In this document: positions 40,097 through 49,286 of the stretch, piece after piece
How the letters are laid out: each line of letters begins with the position of its first letter
How positions within the stretch are numbered: position 1 is the stretch's first letter
Assembly (NCBI GenBank): GCA_937995595.1
Contig: CALKJW010000003.1
Span: forward strand, 48,853-112,852
DNA: 64,000 bases
Reading direction: 5' to 3'
From: an uncultured Phycisphaerales bacterium
GTDB taxonomy: Bacteria; Planctomycetota; Phycisphaerae; Phycisphaerales; UBA1924
Notes under the pieces: generated by a model
Database searches by the model: none
The model's input: only the letters and a program-made list of their open reading frames with translations
What the model was told of the DNA's origin: nothing
Translations under genes and position numbers: made by a program

Positions 40097-42682
40097 TCAA
40101 TCGCCGCAGCCGGCGAACCACGCGCCCAGATAGTCGAAGATGTCGGCGACCTCGATCGCCCCGCCGTTGATGTTGGCCGACGGGCTGTTGGCGAACCACG
40201 CGTTGAGGAACGCGAAGATGTCCGACACCTCCACCTGTCCGTTCTGATCAAAGTCGGCGTTGCAGCACGGCACCGCGAAGTTCCCGGCGTCGTTGCACGC
40301 CGAGCCCGTGCCGCGGAACGAACCGCCCGCGGTGGCGCACTGGGCGCTGTTCAGCACCGAACAGGTCGCGCCGAGGCAGCACGCGCCCGTCGGCTGCTCG
40401 CACGTGTTCGCGCCGCACGTCGTGCCGGCGCCCTGGAAGACGCCGCCGCTGCCGATGCACTCTGATTGAGTAACGAACGTGCACGCGCCGGAGCCGGGGT
40501 TGCAGCAGGCGCCGGTCGGGTTGCACGTGTTGGCCCCGCACGGCGTGCCGACACCCAGGAACTCCCCGTCTTCCGAGTCGCACTCCTCCAAGGACAGGAG
40601 ATCGCAGATCCCGCCGGGCAGGCAGCAGGCGCCCACCGGGGGCTGGCAGGGGTTGTTGGGCGAGCAGGCCGAGCCGTCACCGCTGTAGGTGCCGCTGGAG
40701 ACCTGGCACTGCGACTGCGTGAGAATCAGACAGGTCGTACCGAAGCAGCACGCGCCGCTGGGGACCGTGCAGTTGTTCGGCGAGCAGGTGCCGCCCTCGG
40801 TCCACGTGCCGGAGCAGGCGGCCTGCGTCGTCACCGTGCAGTTGCCGCTGATGCAGCACGCGCCGGTCGGCGCGCTGCAGGGATTCGGCGAGCAGGTGCC
40901 CGCCAGCGTCCACGTCCCCGAGCAGTTGGCCTGCGTCGTCACCGTGCAGTTGCCGCCGATGCAGCACGAGCCGGTCGTCGAGCCCGTCGCCGTCCCCACG
41001 TACACGTCGTCCACGTACCAGTTCTGGCTCGTCGAGGTCACGCCGACCACGCGGAACTGCACCCTGAACTCGTTGTGCAGGTCGTTGCCCGACAGCACGT
41101 GCGTGTACTCGGTGTACGTGTTGTCGTCCACGCCGTTGGACGTCAGCGTGTTCTTCACCACCCATCGCAACTGGCTGGTCCACACCTCGACGATCAACTG
41201 CCCGCCGCTGGGCACGCCGCGCTTCTGCGCGTAGTACCGGAGGATCGGGTTGCTCACGCCCTGCATCTGGACAAAGTGCGAGCGGATCTCGTCGGTCTGG
41301 TACGTCCCCGAGCCCGCCGCGTTCAGCTGCAGCGAGTTGGGCGCGCTGGGCTCGTTCACGCCCGCGTTGCTCACCGCCGCGCCGCGGTTGTAGATCCATT
41401 TGTTGGTGTCGAGTGTCGTCGACGGGAAGGTGTCCACGAACGGCGGCGCAATCGGCGCGGGCTCGAGCGTCAGGCACGTGCGCGAGTCCGCGTACGCCGC
41501 GATCACGTTGGCCTCGCACGTCGAGAAACTCGTGATCGTCTGCGAGCAACCCTGGATCGAAGCGCACATGATCTGGCACTGGCTGACCGGGTTGGCGTTG
41601 CACGGCGGGTCCTGGTTGCAGTGGCCCGCGCTGAAGTTGTGCCCGATCTCGTGGGCCGTCACCGCGCGCCGCCGGTTGGTGTTGGTGCTCCACCGAGACC
41701 GCGACAGCCCGTACCGCGTCGAGGTCGTGCACACACCGTTCAGGTACGCGATGCCCAGCACCCCGCCCATGTCCTTGCCCGTCATCATGTGGACCAGGTC
41801 CTTGCGGACCGGGCTGTACACCGAGTTGCCCCACTCGGTCGCGAACTGACCCAGCAGCGTGCTGGCGTTCGTGCTCGAGTACGGGTCGGGCTCGGCCGTC
41901 CGCACCACGATCGTCGTCACCTCGAACGTCACGCCGGTGTTGAGCTCGTAGATCCCCTCCACGCCGTTCATGATGCTCTCGATGTCGTTGACCGTGTTGG
42001 CCACGTTCGAGCCGTTCTGGACGTAGAACTCCACGTCCGTGTCGAACGCGATCTCGCAGATGCGGTTGGCCACGCCGCGCAGGACGAGCCCGCCCGAGGC
42101 CGCGCGGTCCACCAGCCCGGGCACCTCGATCGCCCCGCCGCACAGCCCGCCCGGCTCGACCACGTGCGCGTTGTCGTACACCACGTGCACGCCGCGCGGC
42201 GCGCCCGGCTGCACCTGCGCCAGCGGCTGCACGCCCCAGGTCGACCCGTCGGGGAAGGTCACGACGCACTCGACGCCGCCCTCGACCAGCGCGCCACGGA
42301 CGCTCGCGCCCGCAAGGCCGATCACCTCGCCCTTCATCGTCCGGATCGGCGGCGGCTCCACGCGACGGTGCACGCCGTCCTCGCCCACCACGATCACCTC
42401 GAACCAGTCGCTCCGCACCGAGTGCGGCCGCATGACGCACGTGTACGCCACGCCGCCCATCACCACGTCAAACGCCCACGGGTCGGTGTTCTCGACCGGG
42501 ACGTCGAAGGTCTGCAGCGTGTACCGGTCCACGCCGATGTGCCGCCGGACCAGCTCCGGCACGCCCGGTGCCGCCGGTTCCGCGCCCTGCGCGGCCGGAC
42601 GGACCGGACCACCCTGCGCCCAGGCGCCCGACGACACCGAACCCAACGCCACCACGCCGATACACGCCAAAGTCCTGAGCAT
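40097..42682 (-). CDS. Secreted metzincin metalloprotease with MAM-like domain, six Cys-rich repeats and GC-type dockerin
   Basis: 861 residues with a signal peptide (about 1-22, ending SGAWA). The catalytic motif is HEIGHNFSAGH (His344, Glu345, His348, His354). The spacing is that of metzincins, but the usual Gly three residues after the third ligand is Ser. A jelly-roll, MAM/LamG-like domain spans about 405-560 (NKWIYNRGAAVSNAG ... NWYVDDVYVG). Six tandem Cys-rich units starting [ST]G[AS]CC follow, then two good dockerin halves (ADFDQNGQVEVSDIFAFL; INGGAIEVADIFDYL) and an end in GCGD. It is an extracellular protease with probable substrate-targeting repeats. Confidence 0.9.
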   Translation of the reverse strand: MLRTLACIGVVALGSVSSGAWAQGGPVRPAAQGAEPAAPGVPELVRRHIGVDRYTLQTFDVPVENTDPWAFDVVMGGVAYTCVMRPHSVRSDWFEVIVVGEDGVHRRVEPPPIRTMKGEVIGLAGASVRGALVEGGVECVVTFPDGSTWGVQPLAQVQPGAPRGVHVVYDNAHVVEPGGLCGGAIEVPGLVDRAASGGLVLRGVANRICEIAFDTDVEFYVQNGSNVANTVNDIESIMNGVEGIYELNTGVTFEVTTIVVRTAEPDPYSSTNASTLLGQFATEWGNSVYSPVRKDLVHMMTGKDMGGVLGIAYLNGVCTTSTRYGLSRSRWSTNTNRRRAVTAHEIGHNFSAGHCNQDPPCNANPVSQCQIMCASIQGCSQTITSFSTCEANVIAAYADSRTCLTLEPAPIAPPFVDTFPSTTLDTNKWIYNRGAAVSNAGVNEPSAPNSLQLNAAGSGTYQTDEIRSHFVQMQGVSNPILRYYAQKRGVPSGGQLIVEVWTSQLRWVVKNTLTSNGVDDNTYTEYTHVLSGNDLHNEFRVQFRVVGVTSTSQNWYVDDVYVGTATGSTTGSCCIGGNCTVTTQANCSGTWTLAGTCSPNPCSAPTGACCISGNCTVTTQAACSGTWTEGGTCSPNNCTVPSGACCFGTTCLILTQSQCQVSSGTYSGDGSACSPNNPCQPPVGACCLPGGICDLLSLEECDSEDGEFLGVGTPCGANTCNPTGACCNPGSGACTFVTQSECIGSGGVFQGAGTTCGANTCEQPTGACCLGATCSVLNSAQCATAGGSFRGTGSACNDAGNFAVPCCNADFDQNGQVEVSDIFAFLNAWFANSPSANINGGAIEVADIFDYLGAWFAGCGD
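40258..40975 (-). repeat. Six tandem Cys-rich repeats (about 36-42 residues each)
   Basis: Each unit begins with a TGACC-like pentapeptide and holds C-x(5-7)-Q-x-x-C, a G-rich middle and CxxNxC. The first two units are nearly identical in protein (CTVTTQANCSGTW and CTVTTQAACSGTW); later units diverge. Units 1 and 2 look like the most recent duplication. Confidence 0.85.
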
Positions 42683-43078
42683 CGCGATCTTCTCCTTGCC
42701 CGGTCGATTCCCGCCGGGCTTGGGTCACGGCCTTGGGGCCCGTTTCGTCAAACCGCCCCGATCGGTTCCGATTCACTACCTTCTCGCCCGGAAAGCGAGC
42801 AACAGCCGAACGCACCACCCTGCCCCGGAATGCACGCGGCCAATAACCGCGGCGAGAACTCCGCACACGGACCTGTTCCTCCAAGAATACTCCACAAGCC
42901 GCACGCCGCAAGCACTTCGGCGGCTTTGCGATCGGGGATCAGGTCCTTTTCGATCGGCGCCTGCACCGGCGCCCGCCGCGCCGTTGCGTCCTGCCGCGAA
43001 ACTGGGTAGGCTCGCGCCCGCACATCCGCCGGGCCCAAAGCACAGGCCGGAAAGTGCGGGACTTGTGAGGGTACCCCC
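42683..43078. other. Divergent intergenic region, 396 nt
   Basis: It lies between the minus-strand metalloprotease and the plus-strand TolC gene. It is less G+C-rich than coding sequence near 42760-42960. No credible small gene, repeat or operator was found; promoters in both directions are expected. Confidence 0.5.
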
Positions 43079-44695
43079 ATGCCTCGAAAAGCCGTCCTTC
43101 TGCTTCTATATCTTCCTGCACTGCTCTGTGCCACGCCGGCGTGCGAAAGCCCGCTGGGCCGGCGCGATGCGGAACGCGGCCTGCACCCCCCCTCTTCGAG
43201 GGTCCGCGAGGCAGAGCGGCTGCCGCTGGAGTCGTACGCGGCGACCGACGACCGACCGGCGCAGGTCTCACGACAGCGCCCCAACCTCTACGCCGACGCG
43301 CGGCTGATCGAAGCCACCATCGAGCAGTGCCGCGCGTGGACGCTCGAGCACAACCTCGACCTCAAGGTCGCCCTCATGGACCCCGAGATCGCGGAGACCG
43401 CGATCAGCGAGGAGGAGGCCGCGTTCGAGTCCACCTTCGTCGGGCGTATCGCCGGGAGCGAGGCCGACCGCTCCCGCTCGAACGTCTTCCCCGACGGCAC
43501 GCCCGACCCGTTCGAGTTCGACGCGGGCGTGCGCATCCCGCTGCGCACCGGTGGCTTCGCGAGCGTCCGGGTCCCGGTCTCGCGCGAGGAGACCTTCCCC
43601 GGCGCGCCCGGCGACAACCGCTGGTCAACGGACCTCGAAGCCTCGGTCAGCCTGCCCCTGCTCCGCAACGCGGGCCGCTGGACCAACTCGCACTTCATCC
43701 GTATCGCGTCGCTCCAGGCCGAGGCGACGCGCGCGCAGACCAAACTCGAAGTCATCCGGCTCATCGCCGCGACCGACCGCGCCTATTGGCTGCTCTACGA
43801 GGCCAACGAAATTCTCAAGGTCCGCCTCGAGCAACTCGACCAAGCCTTCAAGCAACTCGAGCAGGCCGAGCAGCGCTTCCGGGGAGCGGTGGGCGCCCGC
43901 ATCGACGTTGTCCGCGCCGAGGCCGGCGTCTCGCGCCGACTGGTCACCATCATCAACACCGAACTGGCCGTCAAGGACCGGCAGCGCGAACTCAAGCGGC
44001 TGGTCAACCTGCCCGGCGCCGACGTGGACTCCGAGGCGATGTTCGTCCTGACCAGCACCCCCGACCCGGTGCGCTACCGCTTCGCGCCCGAGGAGATGAT
44101 CGACACCGCGCTCCGCACCCGCATGGAGATGCTCGAACTGGAACTGCGCCTGGCGCAGGACGCCAGCACCATCGACTTTGCCCAGAACCAGAAACTCCCC
44201 CTGCTCACGCTCGACTACACCTACCGCTTCGACGGGTTCGGCGACTCCTTCGACCGGTCCGTCAACCGGCTGGCGCGCGTCGAGTCCGACGGCTGGACCG
44301 TCGGCCTGAGCGCCGAGGTCCCGCTGGGCAACGCCGCGGCCGAGGCACGGGCCCACCGCGCCCTGCTCACCCGCCTGCAGCGACTGGCCACGCGCTCGGC
44401 CCGCGAGCAGGCGATCAAGCAGGAGGTGCTCGCCGCGCTCGACTACCTCGAGGCCAGCTGGCAGCGCATCATCGCCGCCAGGCAGAACGCCGAGGCCGAG
44501 GCCGCCAACTACCGCGCCGAGCAGGGCCAGTACCAGATCGGCCTGCGGAACAGCACCGAGGTCCTCGACGCCGAGGCGCGGCTCTCCGACGCCCGCGCCG
44601 CCGAGTACTCCGCGCTGGTCGACTACCAGATCGCGCAGGTCGACCTCGCGTTCGCCGTCGGCATGCTGCTCGGGGCCGCGAAAGTATCGTGGTAG
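43079..44695 (+). CDS. TolC-family outer-membrane channel lipoprotein (peptide-secretion locus)
   Basis: 538 residues. The signal peptide ends in a lipobox (ATPAC, with ESPLG after it). OEP-family helices are clear: NLDLKVALMDPEIAETAISEEEA, QTKLEVIRLIAATDRAYWLL, RIDVVRAEAGVSRRLVTI and LDYLEASWQRIIAARQNAEAEAA. It is paralogous to the MacAB-linked TolC at 27854; DRAYWLL and VVRAEAGV are shared in phase. It lies at the edge of the C39/NHLM transporter locus, which needs an outer-membrane duct that no other nearby gene supplies. Confidence 0.9.
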   Translation: MPRKAVLLLLYLPALLCATPACESPLGRRDAERGLHPPSSRVREAERLPLESYAATDDRPAQVSRQRPNLYADARLIEATIEQCRAWTLEHNLDLKVALMDPEIAETAISEEEAAFESTFVGRIAGSEADRSRSNVFPDGTPDPFEFDAGVRIPLRTGGFASVRVPVSREETFPGAPGDNRWSTDLEASVSLPLLRNAGRWTNSHFIRIASLQAEATRAQTKLEVIRLIAATDRAYWLLYEANEILKVRLEQLDQAFKQLEQAEQRFRGAVGARIDVVRAEAGVSRRLVTIINTELAVKDRQRELKRLVNLPGADVDSEAMFVLTSTPDPVRYRFAPEEMIDTALRTRMEMLELELRLAQDASTIDFAQNQKLPLLTLDYTYRFDGFGDSFDRSVNRLARVESDGWTVGLSAEVPLGNAAAEARAHRALLTRLQRLATRSAREQAIKQEVLAALDYLEASWQRIIAARQNAEAEAANYRAEQGQYQIGLRNSTEVLDAEARLSDARAAEYSALVDYQIAQVDLAFAVGMLLGAAKVSW

Positions 44696-44701
44696 GCCCG
44701 A

Positions 44702-45364
44702 TCACCGCGCCCGCAGCCGCTCGGGCGCTATCCGCCGCGTCACGATCTCCGGCGCACGCGCCCCGCCGCTCACCTCGCGCTGCGCCCGCACCTGCGCTCG
44801 GCCGTTGTCGCCCCCCGCCGGCGCCGCCTCGCCCATGAGCACCCGGCCCAGCCACGCCCGCGCGCGCGCCCAGTCCTGCACCACCGTCTTGCGCGACACG
44901 TCCAGCACCTGCGCCACCTGCTCGTTGGTCAGGCCGGTGAAGAACCGCAGTTCCACCACGCGGCAGGCGCGCGGGTCGATCTCCTCGAGTTTGTGCAGCA
45001 GCACGTCGAGTTCCCGGAACTCCACTTCGCGCGTGCCCGCGTCGGTCACGACCTCCAGCGACACGCGCACGTGCCCGAACCCGCGCTTGAGCGCGCGCCG
45101 CCGGCGCGCGTGGTCGATCAGCACCTTGCGCATCGCGCTGGCCGCGACCGCGAAGAAGTGCCCCGTCCCGTTCCACTCCGCCGGCGGGTTCTCGATCAGC
45201 CGCAGGTACGTCTCGTGCACCAGCATCCCCGGCTCAAGAATGTTGTCCGGTCGCTCGCGCTTGAGGTAACTACCCGCAAGCGCGTGCAGCCGCTCGTACA
45301 CCAGCGTCAGCAGCGCGTCGGCGGATTTGATACGACTGGCGCGGTCGGCGTTCACACCATCCAT
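44702..45364 (-). CDS. ECF-type RNA polymerase sigma factor
   Basis: 220 residues from the ATG at 45364 (MDGVNADRASRIKSADALL); an earlier in-frame start would add an atypical Arg-rich leader. Region 2 is LTLVYERLHALAGSYLKRE...ILEPGMLVHETYLRLIEN, and AVAASAMRKVLIDHARRRRALKRG is typical of the planctomycete-rich ECF group (TIGR02999-like). Region 4 is LTNEQVAQVLDVSRKTVVQDWARARAWL. A ~30-residue C-terminal tail follows. No anti-sigma factor is adjacent. It is divergent from the candidate secreted-peptide gene and may control it. Confidence 0.9.
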   Translation of the reverse strand: MDGVNADRASRIKSADALLTLVYERLHALAGSYLKRERPDNILEPGMLVHETYLRLIENPPAEWNGTGHFFAVAASAMRKVLIDHARRRRALKRGFGHVRVSLEVVTDAGTREVEFRELDVLLHKLEEIDPRACRVVELRFFTGLTNEQVAQVLDVSRKTVVQDWARARAWLGRVLMGEAAPAGGDNGRAQVRAQREVSGGARAPEIVTRRIAPERLRAR

Positions 45365-45767
45365 GCGGCCATCCCCTTCGAGCGGCCCGGGGCCCGTGCG
45401 CCGACGCCGGTCCGGCGCAGTGTACTGCAAAGCCCCCCGCGGCGCATCACGCAACTCCCAACCAAGGCCCCACAGGCTCGCCGGTTTCGCGGCCTGATAG
45501 GGTCCTGTCCGCCCCCTGTCTCACGCCCCCGCTGCCGCGCCACCCGTCCACCCCCGAGCAGCCCAAAACGGGGCCGGCCGCGCCGGGCATCCGAGTCGGA
45601 CCGGGCGGACCCCCCGAGCCCGACCGCAAAGTTTTTGCCGCGCACGGTGGCGCGCGGGGCGCGTGCTGCGCTCATCTCTGTACCGTGGGACGAGCGTGTG
45701 CTCGCTTCCCCAGGGTCGTCCGGGGCCCGAAAGAAAATCAGTCCGGACCAGACTGGAGAATCCGATC
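45365..45767. other. Divergent intergenic region, 403 nt
   Basis: It lies between the sigma-factor gene (-) and the small-peptide gene (+). Near 45625-45640 there is an A/T-rich patch (AAAGTTTTTG) in otherwise GC-rich DNA, which could be a promoter element for the + strand gene. No consensus can be assigned. Confidence 0.45.
45754..45757 (+). promoter_or_regulatory. Ribosome-binding site of the 93-residue protein
   Basis: GGAG ten bases before ATG 45768 supports that start against in-frame upstream codons, which would give an Arg-rich extension without a ribosome-binding site. Confidence 0.7.
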
Positions 45768-46049
45768 ATGGCAGCCAAGAAAGTCACCAAGGGCACGCTG
45801 AAGTCCGCTTCCGGCCGCGGCGCTTCCAAGACCACCATCAAGGCCTCGGGCAAGGCCGAAGCGATCAGCCTCGGCAAGATCAACGCCGCGACCGGCAGCA
45901 CCGCTTCGCGCGAGGGCAAGTCCAAGACCGAGATGAGCAAGGACGATTTCAAGAAGGTCTCCGGTGCCGGCCCCTCGACGACCAAGATCGGTACCTACAA
46001 CTCCACGCCCACCGGCACCGGCAAGTTCAAGGACGCGACCGTGGCCTGA
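45768..46049 (+). CDS. Small basic protein with double-glycine leader motif; candidate substrate of the adjacent C39 transporter
   Basis: 93 residues: 16 Lys, many Ser/Thr/Gly/Ala, no Cys, Trp or His. Residues 56-67 (MSKDDFKKVSGA) fit the double-glycine leader consensus LSxxELxxIxGG at every position with conservative changes: hydrophobic -12, Ser -11, acidic -8, hydrophobic -7, Val -4, Gly -2, Ala -1. C39 cleavage after Ala67 would release a 26-residue peptide (Gly68-Ala93) rich in Thr/Ser/Lys/Gly. The 67-residue leader is unusually long and basic (about 15 K/R against 5 D/E). It ends in a strong terminator and converges on the NHLM-type transporter operon. No homologue is known to me; the secretion role is inference from motif and position. 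Confidence 0.8.
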   Translation: MAAKKVTKGTLKSASGRGASKTTIKASGKAEAISLGKINAATGSTASREGKSKTEMSKDDFKKVSGAGPSTTKIGTYNSTPTGTGKFKDATVA

Positions 46050-46089
46050 TCGACCCGGACACTCGTGGGGCAACCAGTTCTGTTCCGAT

Positions 46090-46123
46090 CCGGACGCCGC
46101 TCCCCCGGCGTCCGGTCTTTTTT
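46090..46123 (+). terminator. Strong intrinsic terminator of the small-peptide gene
   Basis: CCGGACGCCG (46090-46099) pairs perfectly with CGGCGTCCGG (46106-46115) around CTCCCC; TCTTTTTT follows. Ten GC-rich pairs plus a T tract, 41 nt past the stop, suggest a single-gene, well-expressed transcript. Confidence 0.9.
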
Positions 46124-46154
46124 GGACCGCCGGCCGCTCACCGCGTTCTCGATG

Positions 46155-46350
46155 AATCTCGTGCCGCGAGAGGTTCGCGAAGGAATCTGCCGCAATGGCG
46201 CGGCGGACGCGGTGATGCAGGAAGCCATAGACGTTCCGGCAGTCGGCATCGATCCTGCATCCCGGCCCCGTCCCCGGCGTTCTTCGCGGCTCCGCGGTGA
46301 GACCGGTCTTCAACGCCTCACGCCCAAGGTCGAGCGAGTGCGCGTGCGAG
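46155..46350. repeat. Dispersed ~190-nt intergenic repeat, copy A
   Basis: Shares ordered blocks with copies at 54910 and 57174: CGTGCCGCGA, GGTTCG, a CCGCARTGGC block, then GGCTCYGCGGTGAG, TCACGC and TCGAGCGAG. CACCGCAG and CTGCGGTG form inner inverted arms in the other copies; copy A has drifted at some positions (GCCGCAATGG). It fills the gap between the peptide gene and the ABC transporter operon. Confidence 0.7.
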
Positions 46351-46358
46351 AATCCGCT

Positions 46359-49286
46359 TCAGGCGATCTGCCGCTTGACCAGTTCGAAGAACGGACCGGG
46401 CACGTTGATCAACTGCTCGTACGAGCCGGCCTGCACCACGCGCCCCTTCTCCATCACGTAGATCTTGTCCGCCCCGACGATCGTGCTCAGCCGGTGCGCG
46501 ATGACGATGCGCGTGGCCCGCAGACGGTCCAGGCTCGCCGTCACCACCGCCTGCGTCGGGTTGTCCAGCGCGCTGGTCGCCTCGTCGAAGAACACGATCC
46601 GCGGCTTGGTCACCAGCGCGCGGGCGATCATCAGCCGCTGCTTCTGCCCGCCCGAGATCCCGCCCGTGCCCTCCGAGATCTGCGTGTGCATGCCCATCGG
46701 CATCTGCTCGATGTCGCGGTCAAGCCCCGCCTGCCGCGCCGCCTCCCACGCGTCGGTGTGCGAGAGGTCCACCGCCGAGCCCACGATGTTCGTGAACAGG
46801 TCGCCGGGGAAGACGTCGCCCGACTGCAGCACCACGCCGATCTGCCGGCGCAGGCCCTGCGGGTCCAGCCCGCTGGCGTCGGCCCCGTCGAAGGCGATCG
46901 TGCCCGACTCCGGCTCCTCGAAGCCCAGCAGCAGCCGCAGCAGCGTGCTCTTGCCCGAGCCCGACGGGCCCACGATGGCCACGAACTCCCCCGGCTCGGC
47001 CGAGACCGACACCTTGTCGAGGATCAGCGGCCCGTCGGGCGAGTACCGGAAACTCACGTTCGTCACCTCGATCGCGCCGCGCAGCCGGCCCACGGGCGTC
47101 TTGCCCGCGCTCACCTCCGGCTCGGCCTTCAGGATCGGCACCAGGCGCTGGTAGATCGGCACGACGTTCAGCACGCCCACCGCAGTCGTGCCCAGTTCGA
47201 TCATCGCGCGCAGCAGCGTCGTGTACGCCGACAGGAACGCCAGGAACGAACCCGTCGAGAACCCCTGCTGGGTGCTCCGCGTCGAGATCAGGTAGAAGAT
47301 CACCATGTACGTCAATACCGGGAACGCCGCGGCGAACACCGACAGGTTGTTCGACACGATCCGCGAGCGCAGGCGGAGCCGCGTCAGGCGGCTGAACCCG
47401 CTCGCCCAGCGCGCAAACGCCCGGTCCTCCGCCGCGGCCACGCGGATCTTCCCGATCCCGTTCATCAACTGGAACAGCAGGCTGGCCATCTTGCCGTGCC
47501 CCTCCTCCAGTTGCTTCTGGTACCGGAACTGGACCGCGCCGCACGCCACGATCGCGCCCACGAACAGCAGGATCAGCAGGAGCGCGACCGCCGCCGCGGG
47601 CGGGCTGTAGTAGAACAGCAGCGCCAGCGCGAACACGCTGAACATGCTCGACACGATCGTCGTGATGACCGAGGTCGACATCTCGGCCATGATGGTGTCG
47701 ATGCCCATGGCGCGCGTCGCCAGGTCGCCCGAGGAATACCTGCCGAAGAACTTGACCGGCAGGTTGATCAGCCGGTTCCACAGCGCCGCCTGGATCGCCG
47801 CGCCCGCGCGGTGCTGCACCCGCGTCAGCGCCACGTTCCGCGTGATCTGGAACGCCGCGCCCGCCAGCGCCGCGACGAAAAGCCCGATCGTCAACTGGAA
47901 CAACTGCCCGCGGTCGGCCGAGGGGATCACGCTGTCGATCAACAGCCCCGTCGCCATCGGCAGCACCAGCACCAGCACCCCGCCCACGCTGCCCATCGCC
48001 ATCACCGTGAACAGGTCGCGCCCGATCGACCGCAGCCCGAACCGCACCAGGTCCAGCCCCGTCAGCGGGCGGTCCGGCAGCGAGCGCACGAACACGAACC
48101 CGCTGGGGTCGAACTCCGACGCGACCTTCGCGTTCACGCGCCGCACCGAGCCGTCGGCCGGGTTGTGCACCGAGTACGACGTCGGCGAGTCGGGCAGCAG
48201 CGCGACCGGCGTCTCGCCCTGCCCGACAAACCCCAGGATCGGCCCGTTGTCCCGCCGCCACCAGTCGCCCTGCAGGCGGACCTCGCGCAGCATCACGCGG
48301 CTGGCGCGCGCGATGCGCTCCAGCGGGTTCTCGTCGCCGCGCGTCCGCCGCGCGCCGGGGTTGATGAACTCCACGCCGATCCGCTCGCCGACGAGTTGGC
48401 ACGCGGCCAGCAGCGCGTTGTCCGGCGAGAGCGCGCCCCGCCCCGCGCTCCGCCCGCTCAGCACCGCGCCCAGTTCCGACACCGCCCCCGCCACCGTGGC
48501 GCGCGACTGCTCGCCCTTGCGGCGCAGGCGCTGCCGGTCGGTCTCCAGGTCGCGCACCCGCTGGGCGTCGATCAGCGTCTCGATCGCCGTGTTGAAGCAG
48601 TCCAGCCCGCGCCAGAACGCCGCGTCCATCGCCACCGAACCCGCCGCCGACGCCTCCACCCGGCACACGCCGTCCTCCATCGCCTGGATCCACACGTCCT
48701 TGGAGAGCGGCAGCGTCATGTCGCCGCGGCAGTTGCCCACCTCGCACGGCCCGCGGTGGCCCATGAACCGCGCCGAGCCCTCGGCGAACCGCACCCACAG
48801 CACGCCCGACTGCGGCTGGGCGCACTGACCCGGCCCGAGGTCGAGTTTCGATCCGGGCCGGAGGTTCTGCGCGCCCGCCGGCGGCAGGTCCTGCGCGCCC
48901 AGCGCGCACACCGCCGCGACCCACCGCTCGATCAGCGCCAGCACGTCGGCGCGGCGCTCCGGGTCGTCGGCCAGTTCGGCGAACTTCGAGACGTTCAGCC
49001 TCGACACCTGCCCGTCGGCCGAGCCGAAGCCCAGCAGCAGCACGTTCTGCCCCGCGCTGGGCGGGTGCAGGCCGAAGATCAACTGCCCCCTGCCGATCCG
49101 CAGCAGGTGCGTGCGCTGCAGTTCGCTGCTCTCGGCCTGACGCATGATCGTCATCGCGACCACGTCCACGTGCCCGTTGGTCACCAGCCAGACCGCGTCC
49201 GGGTCGATCAGCGGCAGCGGCTCGTTGGCGCTGGTCGAGATCGGCAGGCCGTGGATGGCGAACTGTTCGAACAGGGCGTCGGACAT
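46359..49286 (-). CDS. NHLM-type peptide-export ABC transporter, permease/ATPase subunit 2
   Basis: 975 residues. The N-terminal ~400 residues are a soluble domain seen in NHLM-type second ABC subunits (PINPGARRTRGDENPL-like region; GDWWRRDNGPILGFVG). A six-helix transporter domain (about 415-690) follows, then an NBD with Walker A VGPSGSGKST (about 770-780), signature GISGGQKQRLMIARAL and Walker B RIVFFDEATSALD. It has no C39 peptidase. It should form part of the exporter with the C39-containing partner encoded 32 nt upstream. The family name is from nitrile-hydratase-leader microcin systems; assignment is by architecture and order. Confidence 0.88.
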   Translation of the reverse strand: MSDALFEQFAIHGLPISTSANEPLPLIDPDAVWLVTNGHVDVVAMTIMRQAESSELQRTHLLRIGRGQLIFGLHPPSAGQNVLLLGFGSADGQVSRLNVSKFAELADDPERRADVLALIERWVAAVCALGAQDLPPAGAQNLRPGSKLDLGPGQCAQPQSGVLWVRFAEGSARFMGHRGPCEVGNCRGDMTLPLSKDVWIQAMEDGVCRVEASAAGSVAMDAAFWRGLDCFNTAIETLIDAQRVRDLETDRQRLRRKGEQSRATVAGAVSELGAVLSGRSAGRGALSPDNALLAACQLVGERIGVEFINPGARRTRGDENPLERIARASRVMLREVRLQGDWWRRDNGPILGFVGQGETPVALLPDSPTSYSVHNPADGSVRRVNAKVASEFDPSGFVFVRSLPDRPLTGLDLVRFGLRSIGRDLFTVMAMGSVGGVLVLVLPMATGLLIDSVIPSADRGQLFQLTIGLFVAALAGAAFQITRNVALTRVQHRAGAAIQAALWNRLINLPVKFFGRYSSGDLATRAMGIDTIMAEMSTSVITTIVSSMFSVFALALLFYYSPPAAAVALLLILLFVGAIVACGAVQFRYQKQLEEGHGKMASLLFQLMNGIGKIRVAAAEDRAFARWASGFSRLTRLRLRSRIVSNNLSVFAAAFPVLTYMVIFYLISTRSTQQGFSTGSFLAFLSAYTTLLRAMIELGTTAVGVLNVVPIYQRLVPILKAEPEVSAGKTPVGRLRGAIEVTNVSFRYSPDGPLILDKVSVSAEPGEFVAIVGPSGSGKSTLLRLLLGFEEPESGTIAFDGADASGLDPQGLRRQIGVVLQSGDVFPGDLFTNIVGSAVDLSHTDAWEAARQAGLDRDIEQMPMGMHTQISEGTGGISGGQKQRLMIARALVTKPRIVFFDEATSALDNPTQAVVTASLDRLRATRIVIAHRLSTIVGADKIYVMEKGRVVQAGSYEQLINVPGPFFELVKRQIA

